Shown here: piece by piece, positions 29,110 through 37,795 of the stretch
How positions within the stretch are numbered: the stretch's first letter is position 1
Layout: each line of letters starts with the position of its first letter
Assembly (NCBI GenBank): GCA_047528255.1
Contig: CP180024.1
Span: 1,447,455 to 1,511,454, forward strand
Source: G047528255 sp047528255
Lineage (GTDB): Bacteria; Bacteroidota; Bacteroidia; Flavobacteriales; Blattabacteriaceae
Direction: 5' to 3'
DNA length: 64,000 bases
Made by a program: the position numbers and the translations under genes
The notes under the pieces: model-generated
Database searches by the model: none
What the model was told of the DNA's origin: nothing
Seen by the model: the letters and a program-made list of their open reading frames with translations, nothing else

Positions 29110-29685
29110 GAGCAGGGGGGGGGGAGGTATGATTGGAGGGTTATTATATCTTTCATAGATTTTAATAAGGGCAAAGACGGCATAATTCAATAGGTCTATA
29201 TAATGTCCTTCGGAGGTTTCCGAAACCAGTTTTTTTTGTCTGTTCTTTTCTACTTGTTTCATGCGTAAGATCTTTTGTAAGATCATATCGGTGATGGACG
29301 ACAGACGCATTTCTCTCCAAGCTTCCCCGTAATCATGATTTTTCTGTTCTATCAATGCCTTGGCTCTTGCGATTTGTCGGTCGTAATATTCCAAGGCTTC
29401 TTCATACGGCATGTCCGCCTCTAAAGAGGATTTTTTTTCGAGTTGTATCAGTCCGATGGCTGCATAATTGATGATAGCTGAGAAGTCTTCCGAAATATCT
29501 TCGTTTACTTTTTGGACTCCTTTTTCTTCGATGTTTCGTATACGGTTGCCTTTGATGAAGATTTGATCCGTCACTGACGATACGCGTAAAATCCGCCAAG
29601 AGCTGCCGTACTCTTGCAGTTTTTTTTTGAAAACCTTTCGACATTGGTTGATGATGAAGTCGAATTGTTCTGAAGTTTTTTCCAT
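28852..29685 (-). CDS. DUF1599 protein fused in frame to the start of a DoxX-type protein
   Basis: Residues 1-180 form a DUF1599 protein (nucleotide-modification-associated domain family, role unknown) with two internal repeats: EYGSSWRILRVSSVTDQIFIKGNRI at about 25-49 and DYGEAWREMRLSSITDMILQKILRM at about 118-142. It starts at the ATG at 29685, opposite folP; a longer frame to 30246 only reads antisense through folP. The frame then passes through Pro-rich PPIIPPPPLL, encoded partly by ten C in a row (29105 to about 29124 on the coding strand), into the DoxX-type protein at residue 193. With nine C the first gene would end at a TGA overlapping the next ATG (ATGA). The fusion is therefore probably a slippage product. 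The DUF1599 part itself looks intact. Confidence 0.75.
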   Translation of the reverse strand: MEKTSEQFDFIINQCRKVFKKKLQEYGSSWRILRVSSVTDQIFIKGNRIRNIEEKGVQKVNEDISEDFSAIINYAAIGLIQLEKKSSLEADMPYEEALEYYDRQIARAKALIEQKNHDYGEAWREMRLSSITDMILQKILRMKQVEKNRQKKLVSETSEGHYIDLLNYAVFALIKIYERYNNPPIIPPPPLLMKLFTIFSRTIVGFLFILSGCLKLIDPISFSYKFEEYFSPSVLNLPFLINLSFPLVLFLALFECFLGFMLWLGIAKNSTSSTCSH

Positions 29686-29724
29686 AAGGCTTAATTTCGC
29701 GTTAAAATTAGGATTAATTAAAAA

Positions 29725-30555
29725 ATGGTGACAATTTACTGTGCGGGAGCTTTGATGGATTTTACGATTACTAAAGTGATGGGGGTCCTCAATCTTACAC
29801 CTGATTCGTTTTATGATGGTGGGAGGTATGTCGGTGAGAATGATATGCTTCGGCAAGCAGAACGTATGTTGGAAGAGGGGGCGGACTTTATAGATGTTGG
29901 CGGGTGTTCGACTCGACCGGGAGCTGGACTTGTTTCTTTGGAAGAGGAGCTTAGACGTGTGATGAGGCCGATTGAGCTTGTTTTGAAGCATTTTCCACAA
30001 GCGCGCATTTCTATAGATACTTTTAGAAGTGAAGTGGCCTGTGCCGCGGTTGAATCCGGAGCTTTGATAATCAATGATATATCTGGTGGTGAGTTGGATG
30101 AAAATATATTTGAAACGGCAGCTCGACTGAAGGTTCCTTATGTTTTGAGTCATATACAGGGTAGGCCTGAGAATATGCAAGATGCGCCTCGTTATGATAA
30201 TATTATTGTTCAGATCAATCGATATTTTTCCGAAAAAATTGCGCATTTGCGAGCGTTAGGGGTTGATGATATCATTTTGGATCCGGGTTTTGGGTTCGGA
30301 AAGAGTATTGATCATAATCTTCAAATCATAAAAAACCTACCTTTGATAGGTTTTGGTGATTATCCTGTTTTAGTAGGACTTTCGAGGAAGTCTACACTTC
30401 AAAAGATTTTAGGTATCTGTGCTGACCAGGCTTTGAATGCGACCTCTGTGATGCACACTTTAACTTTATTGCAGGGAGTGTCTCTGTTGCGAACGCATGA
30501 TGTGAAAGAATCTTTTGAGTGTATAAAATTAGTCAAAAGTTATAACAATATTTAA
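29725..30555 (+). CDS. folP: Dihydropteroate synthase
   Basis: FolP joins 6-hydroxymethyl-dihydropterin diphosphate to p-aminobenzoate in folate synthesis. The 276-residue protein shows the pterin-binding family motifs: KVMGVLNLTPDSFYDGG near the N-terminus, FIDVGGCSTRPGA, RISIDTFRSEVA, IINDISGG, DDIILDPGFGFGKS and VLVGLSRKS with the phosphate-binding SRKS. The GG-C-STRPGA position is more often Glu, Gln or Ala, and the SHIQGRPENMQ segment replaces the common MHMRGTP; these are tolerable changes. The start at 29725 gives a normal leader (MVTIYCAGALMDFTITKVMG). It is divergent from the DUF1599 gene (39 bases apart) and followed by cdaA, the usual Bacteroidota arrangement. folE at 61.2 kb supplies the same pathway. 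Confidence 0.95.
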   Translation: MVTIYCAGALMDFTITKVMGVLNLTPDSFYDGGRYVGENDMLRQAERMLEEGADFIDVGGCSTRPGAGLVSLEEELRRVMRPIELVLKHFPQARISIDTFRSEVACAAVESGALIINDISGGELDENIFETAARLKVPYVLSHIQGRPENMQDAPRYDNIIVQINRYFSEKIAHLRALGVDDIILDPGFGFGKSIDHNLQIIKNLPLIGFGDYPVLVGLSRKSTLQKILGICADQALNATSVMHTLTLLQGVSLLRTHDVKESFECIKLVKSYNNI

Positions 30556-30617
30556 TGTAATTTTAATAAATTGTTCGTGTTTTTTTTCTAAAATACTTAC
30601 CTTTTTTTTATTTAAAG

Positions 30618-31394
30618 ATGCAGTTAAACGTATTGGATATTTCTATAGTTGATTTTTTTGACGTGGTTTTGGTGGCCGCTTTTCTTTACCAAGTTTATCG
30701 ACTTTTGAGAAATACGATGGGGCTAAGAATTTTTTACGGTGTTATCGTCGTATTCATTTGTTGGAAGGCCGCACAGTTTTTGGATATGGTGTTGATCAGT
30801 GAGATATTAGGAGGTATATTCAGCGTGGGATTCGTGGCTTTGGTAGTTGTTTTTCAGCCTGAGTTGAGGCGATTTTTATTGACGTTGGGAGGTAGATCTT
30901 TTGTGGGGAGGTTTGGTAAGTTGTTCAAAAAAAAACAGGATTCTTATATGCAAATCGAAACAATAGATGCTATTGTGGAGAGTTGTGTCAAATTTTCAAA
31001 TGACAGGATCGGAGCTATAATTGCCATTCAAGTGCACGAACCAGTAGAAGAATTTATTTCCGGTGGGGATTTTGCCGATATACTTGTGACATCCTCTATT
31101 TTGGGAAATATTTTTCCCAAGACGAGCAGTTTGCATGATGGAGCCGTGATTGTTGTTGGAGATAGAATTGTAAGAACACGGGCAGGGTTGCCTATCTCCG
31201 AGAGAAAAGATATTCCTTCTAGCGTGGGGTTTCGTCATAAGGCGGCAATCGGGTTCTGTGATAAGACCGAGGCTATTTGTATCGTTGTATCTGAGGATAC
31301 GGGGTATATTTCTTACATCAGAGGAAGGAGAGAGATGTTTGTCGTCAATGCTAAACAATTAAGAGCGGAATTGATCGAAGATCTTCATAGTTGA
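30618..31394 (+). CDS. cdaA: Diadenylate cyclase (CdaA type)
   Basis: CdaA makes cyclic di-AMP from two ATP at the inner membrane. The 258 residues have three N-terminal membrane helices (about 10-85: DFFDVVLVAAFLYQVYRLL, IFYGVIVVFICWKAAQFLD, GGIFSVGFVALVVVF), a QPELRR linker and a DAC (DisA_N) domain. LHDGAVIV carries the conserved DGA at 174-176. The usual RHR motif reads RHK at 206-208 (GFRHKAAIGF), and SEDTG near the end is the typical SE(E/D)TG. The Arg-to-Lys change keeps charge but alters a highly conserved triphosphate-contacting motif. It lies 62 bases downstream of folP. In Firmicutes c-di-AMP controls potassium and osmotic balance; the role here is inferred by family. Confidence 0.92.
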   Translation: MQLNVLDISIVDFFDVVLVAAFLYQVYRLLRNTMGLRIFYGVIVVFICWKAAQFLDMVLISEILGGIFSVGFVALVVVFQPELRRFLLTLGGRSFVGRFGKLFKKKQDSYMQIETIDAIVESCVKFSNDRIGAIIAIQVHEPVEEFISGGDFADILVTSSILGNIFPKTSSLHDGAVIVVGDRIVRTRAGLPISERKDIPSSVGFRHKAAIGFCDKTEAICIVVSEDTGYISYIRGRREMFVVNAKQLRAELIEDLHS

Positions 31395-31468
31395 AATATT
31401 TCTTGTACAGAAGGTTGCTTCAAATGAACATCTGTTTTGTATCTTGATAGGGATATTAGTTTTGTATT

Positions 31469-32004
31469 GAGACCATTGAGTTAATGCTGGATTACGTTTA
31501 TTCAACCTCCTAGATAGGCTTCGTTAAAGAAGATCTAGGTTTATTCTTTCACATTGTATTTGAAATACTATTAATTATAAATGAATTAATTATATCTATT
31601 TTTATAAACATTGCATAGTAATACCAGGGGGACGATACAAATTATGTACCTTAACCTCCTAAGATGCTGGGCATGTACACGAGCTAATCATTTGTAATGA
31701 GTCTTTCCTAATCTAAACCAACGCTTTATACTGCTAAAAGTATGATCTACTACCCATCGTGTTTTACTCGCTTATTTGTTGAATAAGTATAAGTCCTACT
31801 TAAGAGACGGTTCCTATAGGATTTCTTCTGTATACTGTATTTTATGCCTCTACTGTGAAAGTAACACTACGTTGGCTGGAACGTGCTAACCTTTGTCTGC
31901 ATATACTTCTCTGAGGTCATATTCTAGTTTTCTTATTAATGGTTTTAGCCCTTTACTATCATTTTCATTGACGGCTACGCTATGTACTGCTAGTATCATT
32001 CCAT
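31469..32004 (-). mobile_element. IS fragment, right-end part
   Basis: It runs from a right end (GAGACCATTGAGTTAATG) to the VHSVAANEHD region of the transposase, then is cut by a plus-strand copy. Confidence 0.78.
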
Positions 32005-32485
32005 GAGAATGTTGCATGGGATAAGGAGGTTAAAATATTTGTAATATCAATATATTTTTTTGTCTACTTGGAGTAGAAAATAAAAAATTTGGCTCTATGC
32101 TTAGAAGTATCGCACAAATAAACTTTAGTGAACTATATATGGAGGTTCTACCAGAAGGAGTGAGTTTTTCAAAAGGTTAAAAACCTTGATCCAGTGGGAG
32201 GGATGGAGAAAAAAAATAAGGAAAATATATCAAAAGGAGCAGAGAATAAAAGGCCAAGCTACTTACAGTAGAATATCGTTATTTAAGCTGATGCTTTTGA
32301 GTCACTAGTATGATTTCAGTGATGTAGGAACGGAAGAATTGGTGAAAGAATCCTTTAGCTGCATGCGTTTTTGTGGTTTTCGATTGGAAGATCAGATCCA
32401 AAATTATACGATTCTATGCAGATTTCTCAATGAAATAGTTCCAAAAAGGCATATGAGAGCTTACTGAACAAGATCAATAAGGAAT
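32005..32485 (+). mobile_element. IS fragment, left-end part
   Basis: It covers the left end (GAGAATGTTGCATGGG) and N-terminal transposase to about LNKINKE, then is cut by a reversed copy. Confidence 0.78.
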
Positions 32486-33753
32486 GAGACCATTGTGTTA
32501 ATAGTGGATTACGTTTATTCAGCCTCCTAGATTTTATTCGTTAGAGAAAATATAGATTTAGTCTTTTACATTATATTCGAAAACTATTGATTGTTAATTA
32601 ATTAATTATATCTATTTTTATGAACAGCGCATAATAATTACAGGGGCACGATACAAATTATGCGCCATAGCCTCCATAAGATGCTGGGCATGCACACGAT
32701 CTAATCCTTTGTAACGACCTTTCCTGATCCAAAACAACGCTTTATACTGCCAAAAGTACGTTCTACTACCCATCGAGTTTTACTCACTAATTATGTTGAA
32801 TAATATAGACATACCTACTTAAGGAGGATTCCTATAGGCTTTCTTCTGTATACGGTATTTGATGCCTCGATTATGAAAGTAAGACACGTTGGCGGCTGGC
32901 ACTTGGTAAACTTTGTCTGCATATACTTCTCTGGGTTTATATCCTAGTTTGTTTATTAATCGCCTTAGCCCTCTACTATCATGCTCATTGGCTGCTACGC
33001 TATGTACAGCTAGTATCATTTACCCCCCCCTATCTATTTCTTCTATCCGTAGTAGAGTTTACCTGATTTCTTGAGCCATTTTCCTTGAGTGTCTACTCCT
33101 GATTGAGTCNCTTTTTTNNCCCTTNCTTTTCTTTNNNTGATTTNNNTTTTNCCNNTNTTCNTTCCGATCCTCCACTANNTAGNNGTANGANNNCCNNTTG
33201 GGANNAAGGGNNNCTCACTGTAATNNTNGCATCTANTATCACNCNTGTTTTAACTANNNCCTGATNNTTTTCTAATTCCTTATTGANCTTTTTCAGTAAG
33301 NNCTCATATNCNTTTTTGGCTACTATTTCATTGCNAAATNTNCATAGAGTCGTATGATNTGGAATNTGATCTTCCAATNGAAAACCACAAAAGCGCATGC
33401 AGCTCAAGGATTCTTTCANCAATTCTTCCGTTCCTANNATCACTGAGATCATACCANTNACTNAAAAGNATCATNTTAAANAANGATATTNCACTGTANG
33501 NAGGTTGGNCTTTTATTNCCTGTCCTTTTTGATATATTTTTCTTATTTCTTTTTCTATCCCTTCCCAGTGGATCAAGGTGTTTAACCTTTTGAAAAACTA
33601 ACACAGTTCTGGTAGAACGATCCATATATACTTTACTTTTGTGCGATGCTTTTGAGTATAGAGCCGAATCTTTTTTTTATTACTACTCCAGATATACGAA
33701 ATAATATATTGATTTACAAATATTTTAAATCATTTCTCTCATGCAACGTTCTC
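32486..33753 (-). mobile_element. IS, full length, with many ambiguous bases
   Basis: The right end GAGACCATTGTG and left end ATGCAACGTTCTC are present. Between 33110 and 33490 about 65 positions are N, scattered through otherwise readable sequence, which suggests reads from several near-identical copies were collapsed here. In this consensus-like stretch the frame is open for 119 residues (33093-33452). Confidence 0.8.
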
Positions 33754-33801
33754 AAAACTAGTATTTCATTCGAAAACTTGCATACATTTAGTGCCTGTAT
33801 C

Positions 33802-33883
33802 GCGGGTGTGGTGGAATTGGTAGACACGCCAGACTTAGGATCTGGTTCCGAAAGGTGTGGGGGTTCGAGTCCCTTCACCCGCA
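33802..33883 (+). tRNA. tRNA-Leu (anticodon UAG)
   Basis: The acceptor stem GCGGGTG pairs with CACCCGC, followed by discriminator A; CCA is not encoded. The D-arm region GGAATTGGTAGACACG, the anticodon stem CCAGA/TCTGG with loop CTTAGGA (anticodon TAG), a long variable arm (TTCCGAAAGGTGT) and the T-arm GGGTTCGAGTCCC give a class II tRNA of 82 bases. It reads leucine CUN codons. It is isolated between two IS clusters with about 50 native bases on the left and 20 on the right. Confidence 0.95.
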
Positions 33884-33901
33884 CTATTGCTTAATAGTTA
33901 A

Positions 33902-34291
33902 GAGTCTTTCCTGGTCCAAATCAACGTTTTATACTGCTAAAAGTTCGTTCTACTATCAATCGATTTTTACTCACTAATTATGTTGAATAGCATAGTCCAA
34001 CTACTTAAGGGACGGAGGCCTATAGACTTTCTTCTGTATACTGTTTTTGATGCCTCGACTATGAAAGAAAAACATGTTGACTGGAACTTGGTAATCTTTT
34101 TCTGCATATATTCCTCTGAGTTTATACCCTAGTTGGTTATTAATACTTTTTTCCTCTCCTCCTTCCGATCCTTCACTACGGAGTGGAGTGCCCCACTTGG
34201 GAGCAAAAGACCTCACTGTAATACTGGAGCATCTACTATCACTCCTGTTTTAACTATTACCTAATGTTTTTCTAATTTCTTATTAATCTTT
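33902..34291 (-). mobile_element. IS fragment, internal, with deletion
   Basis: It matches the transposase part from the region before VVERTFGS back to the first catalytic region, but about 190 bp (the YYGYKKHIG block) are deleted near 34150. Neither terminus is present. Confidence 0.75.
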
Positions 34292-35554
34292 GAGAACGTT
34301 ACATGAGAGAAGGAGGTTAAAATATTTGTAAATCAGTATATTGTTTCGTATATTCTGGAATAGAATATAAAAAAATTCGGATCTATCCTTAGAAGCAGCG
34401 CAGAAATAATCTTTAGTGAACTACATATGGAACGTTCTACCAGAAGGAGTGAGTTTTTCAAAAGGTTAAACACCTTGATCCAGTAGGAAGAGATGGAGAA
34501 AGAAATAAGAAAAATATATTAAAAAGGCCAGGGAATAAAGGGCCAACCTTCTTACAGTGGAATATCGTTATTTAAGATGATGCTTTTGAGTCATTGGTAT
34601 GATCTCAGTGATGTAGAAACAGAAGAATTGGTGAAAGAATCCTTGAGCTGTATATGCTTTTGTGTTTTTTGATTGAAAGATCAGAGCCTAGATCATACGA
34701 CTCTAGATTTCGCAATGAAATAGTAGCCAAAAAGGCATATGAGCGCTTACTGAAAAAGATCAATAAGAAATTAGAAAAGCATCAAGCTATAGTTAAAACA
34801 GGAGTGATGGTAGATGTCAGTATTACAGTGAGTCTCCTTGCTCCCAAGGGAGCTCCTACCTACGTAGTGGAGGATCGGAAGGAAGATTGGCAAAAAAATC
34901 AGTCAAAGAAAAGCAAGGGTAAAAAAAAGCGACTCAATCAGGAGTAGACACTCAAGGAAAATAGCTCAAGAAATCAGGTAAACTCTACTACGGATAGAAG
35001 AATAAGATAGGGGAGGGTATCATGGAATGATACTAGCTGTACATAGCGTATCAGCCAATGAGCATGATAGTAGAGGGATAAAGCCATTAATAAGCAAAGT
35101 GGATATAAACCCAGAGAAGTATAGCAACAAAGGTTACCAAGTGCCAGCCAACGTGTCTTATTTTCATACTCGAGGCATCAAAGCCCGTATACAGAAGAAA
35201 GCATATAGGAACCGTCTCTTAAGTAGGATAGCTATATTATTCAATAAATTAGTGAGTAAAAACCGATGGGGAGTAGAATGTACTTTTGGCAGTATAAAGA
35301 GTTGGTCTGTATCAGGAAAGACTCATTATAAAGGATTAGATCGTGTGCATGCCGAGTATTTTATGGAGGCTATGGCGCATAATTTGTATCGTGCCCTTGG
35401 AACTATTATGAACTGTCCATAAAAATAGATATAATTAATTAACTTATAATCAAAAGTATTTCGAATACAATGTGAAAGACTAAATCCATATTTTCTTTAA
35501 CGAGACCATTTAGGAGTCTAGATAAATGTAATCCACCATTAACACAATAGTTTC
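34292..35554 (+). mobile_element. IS, full length, dead transposase
   Basis: The left end GAGAACGTTACATGAG and the right end ACACAATAGTTTC frame a copy with open stretches of 97 residues (34654-34947, first catalytic Asp region) and 131 residues (35027-35422, to the C-terminus). It is inserted in a reversed copy. Confidence 0.85.
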
Positions 35555-35639
35555 GGTGAAAGACTAAATCTACATCGTTCTCCAACGAAGCCATATAGGA
35601 GGCTGAATAAACGTAATCTACCATTAATACAATGATCTC
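35555..35639 (+). repeat. Second copy of the last 85 bp of the IS right end
   Basis: Directly after the previous right end, the terminal segment from GGTGAAAGACTAAATC to ACAATGATCTC is repeated, so this IS has a tandem right end. It may be a footprint of a neighbouring copy or of slippage. Confidence 0.75.
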
Positions 35640-35649
35640 ATAGTTACCT

Positions 35650-35917
35650 TCACTATAGGAGATTGTCTTTTATTCCCTGTCCTTTTCATATATTTTTCTT
35701 ATTTCTTTCTTCATCCCTTCCTAGTGGATCAATATGTTTAACCTTTTGAAAAACTCACTCCTTCTGGTAGAACGTCCATATATAGTTCACTAAAGCTTAT
35801 TTGAGCGGTGCTTCTGAGAATAGCTCCGAATCTTTTTTTATTTTCTACCCAGATATACGAAAAAATATATTGATTTACAATTATTTTATATCCCCCCTTA
35901 TCTCATGCAACGTTCTT
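35650..35917 (-). mobile_element. IS fragment, left-end part
   Basis: It reads the N-terminal transposase region back to a left end (CATGCAACGTTCTT). It is probably the other side of the reversed copy seen at 33902-34291, with about 500 bp missing. Confidence 0.75.
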
Positions 35918-36031
35918 GACTCAGAATTATTCTGAATAATTTTTTAACTTACACAGTTAATGAGATACTTCCATTTTTTTACCAAAAAAAATTGTGATCC
36001 CTGATCGGACTTTGTCTACCTTAGCCCGGCT

Positions 36032-37567
36032 ATGGAAAAAAAACATCCTTCATCTTACGATCGAAAAAAATTCACATCGATCCCTTTTGTTCGTGGCAAG
36101 ATACCGCCTCAAGCCTTGGATCTTGAAGAGGCTGTTTTGGGGGCGATGATGATTGATAAAAAGGGTTTGGATCAGGTCATCGATATTCTTGTTCCGGACA
36201 TATTTTATAAGCCAGCGCATCAAGAGATCTTTCGAGCCATTCAAAAGCTCTTTCATGATTCTCAACCTGTAGATTTGATTACAATTTCCGATTGTTTGCG
36301 TCAGGACGGGAACATGGACCTTGTGGGAGGGGATTATTATCTGATTCAACTTTCTCAGAAGGTGATCTCTTCGGCTCATATCGAGTACCATACTCGTATC
36401 ATTCAACAAAAATTTATTTTGCGCCGTTTGATAGAAATTTCTTCTGAGCTTATAGAACAGGCTTATGATGAAACTATTGATGTTTTCGAGCTTCTTAATA
36501 TGTCTGAAGCCAAGATTTTCGAGATCACGCATGGTCATCTGAAACGAAGTTCCGAGACGGCCCAAACGCTTATTTATCAAGCTATAGATCGAATAAAAAA
36601 GGTTGAGGCCACTGAAGGATTGAGTGGGGTGGCTTCGGGTTTTGTCAAGCTTGATAGGCTTACCTCGGGTTGGCAAAGGTCTGACCTAATAATTTTTGCT
36701 GCTCGTCCCGGTATGGGTAAGACAGCGTTTATACTCTCGATGGCCAGAAATATCGTTGCCGAACAAAAGATACCTGTTGCTTTCTTTTCTTTGGAGATGT
36801 CTTCCATTCAATTGATTACCAGGTTGATTGCTTCCGAGACGGGGATTTCTTCTGAAAAATTGAGGAGGGCTCAGTTGTCGAATGTTGAATGGAGCCAACT
36901 TTACTCTAAGGTGAAGCGTCTGGAAGAATCGCCGTTATTCATTGATGATACTCCGGCTCTTTCTGTGTTTGATCTACGTGCTAAATGTCGTCGTTTGGTA
37001 TCCCAACATGGGGTGCGTTTGATCATGATCGATTATTTGCAGCTTATGGCTGCGGATGTTGGAGGCAAGCATGGCAATCGTGAGCAAGAAATATCTATTA
37101 TCTCTCGAAGTTTGAAGTCTATAGCGAAGGAGCTTGACGTGCCCGTGATTGCTCTTTCGCAACTTTCGCGTGCCGTAGAGACGCGTGGGGGGAGCAAGCG
37201 CCCCTTACTTTCTGATCTGCGCGAGTCCGGAGCCATCGAGCAAGATGCCGATATCGTTTCGTTTATTTACCGTCCCGAGTATTATGGTTTCAGCACTTGG
37301 GATGATGATGGAGCAACTCCTTGTCAGGGTCAGGCTGAGGTGATTATTGCCAAGCATCGCAATGGAGGTCTGGATAATGTGCGTTTGCTCTTCATCAATG
37401 AACAGGCTAAATTTGTGGATATGGAGGAATATTCTTTTGCCGATGTAGGCGCTCACATCGAAGCTCTTCAATCAAGCATGAATGAACATGCTGCTCCGAA
37501 TCATGTGTACTCCAATCATGGTTTGGATCTTCCTCAAGACCCTTCGTCGAGTTTCCCTATTGAATAG
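36032..37567 (+). CDS. dnaB: Replicative DNA helicase DnaB
   Basis: DnaB is the hexameric 5'-3' helicase of the replication fork. The 511-residue protein has the N-terminal primase-interacting domain (PPQALDLEEAVLGAMM at about 25-40, then VDLITISDCL) and the RecA-like core. Walker A is ARPGMGKT at 224-231, the H2 Walker B region is RLIMIDYLQLM, and ELDVPVIALSQLSR and LSDLRESGAIEQDADIV are the late helicase motifs with the arginine-finger region. A C-terminal extension of about 45 residues is variable. The frame is intact. A candidate promoter (ATTG at 35992, TACCTTAG at 36017) would place the transcript start at or next to the ATG; this is weak. Confidence 0.96.
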   Translation: MEKKHPSSYDRKKFTSIPFVRGKIPPQALDLEEAVLGAMMIDKKGLDQVIDILVPDIFYKPAHQEIFRAIQKLFHDSQPVDLITISDCLRQDGNMDLVGGDYYLIQLSQKVISSAHIEYHTRIIQQKFILRRLIEISSELIEQAYDETIDVFELLNMSEAKIFEITHGHLKRSSETAQTLIYQAIDRIKKVEATEGLSGVASGFVKLDRLTSGWQRSDLIIFAARPGMGKTAFILSMARNIVAEQKIPVAFFSLEMSSIQLITRLIASETGISSEKLRRAQLSNVEWSQLYSKVKRLEESPLFIDDTPALSVFDLRAKCRRLVSQHGVRLIMIDYLQLMAADVGGKHGNREQEISIISRSLKSIAKELDVPVIALSQLSRAVETRGGSKRPLLSDLRESGAIEQDADIVSFIYRPEYYGFSTWDDDGATPCQGQAEVIIAKHRNGGLDNVRLLFINEQAKFVDMEEYSFADVGAHIEALQSSMNEHAAPNHVYSNHGLDLPQDPSSSFPIE

Positions 37568-37622
37568 GGTGAGCCTTAGAGGGTGTGTGAGGAGATGAGG
37601 GTTCCCCCCTTTAAGTCTTTTT

Positions 37623-37765
37623 TTACGTAATTTGGTAGCTGAAGTTCATGATGATCGTGTTTGTTTTGGAACGTTCTGTTATGTTGAAGGACCGTCGTAA
37701 GTATTGCTCCTCGTTAGAATTTTTCCTGTAATTTGAAAGATGTCTACCTTGTGTTTTTCAAATCG
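37623..37765 (-). pseudogene. Possible C-terminal remnant of an outer-membrane beta-barrel protein
   Basis: A minus-strand frame reads NYRKNSNEEQYLRRSFNI, then TERSKTNTIIMNFSYQIT and a stop. Preceding bases in another frame read KHKVDIFQIT. The alternating pattern and aromatic residue near the end suggest the last strands of an outer-membrane protein, but I cannot name a family. Neither a start nor the upstream part is present, and an IS begins at 37796. Confidence 0.25.
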
Positions 37766-37795
37766 GCTAGTTTTCTTCCCTTTTTTTCATGATTT

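Noticed and set aside
28852..30246. A single 464-residue minus-strand protein
   Set aside because: Its first 187 codons are antisense to folP, which is a clear gene. The real start is the DUF1599 ATG at 29685.
33646..33894. A small plus-strand protein containing GVVELVDTPDLGSGSE
   Set aside because: This is the translated tRNA-Leu sequence, a common false gene.
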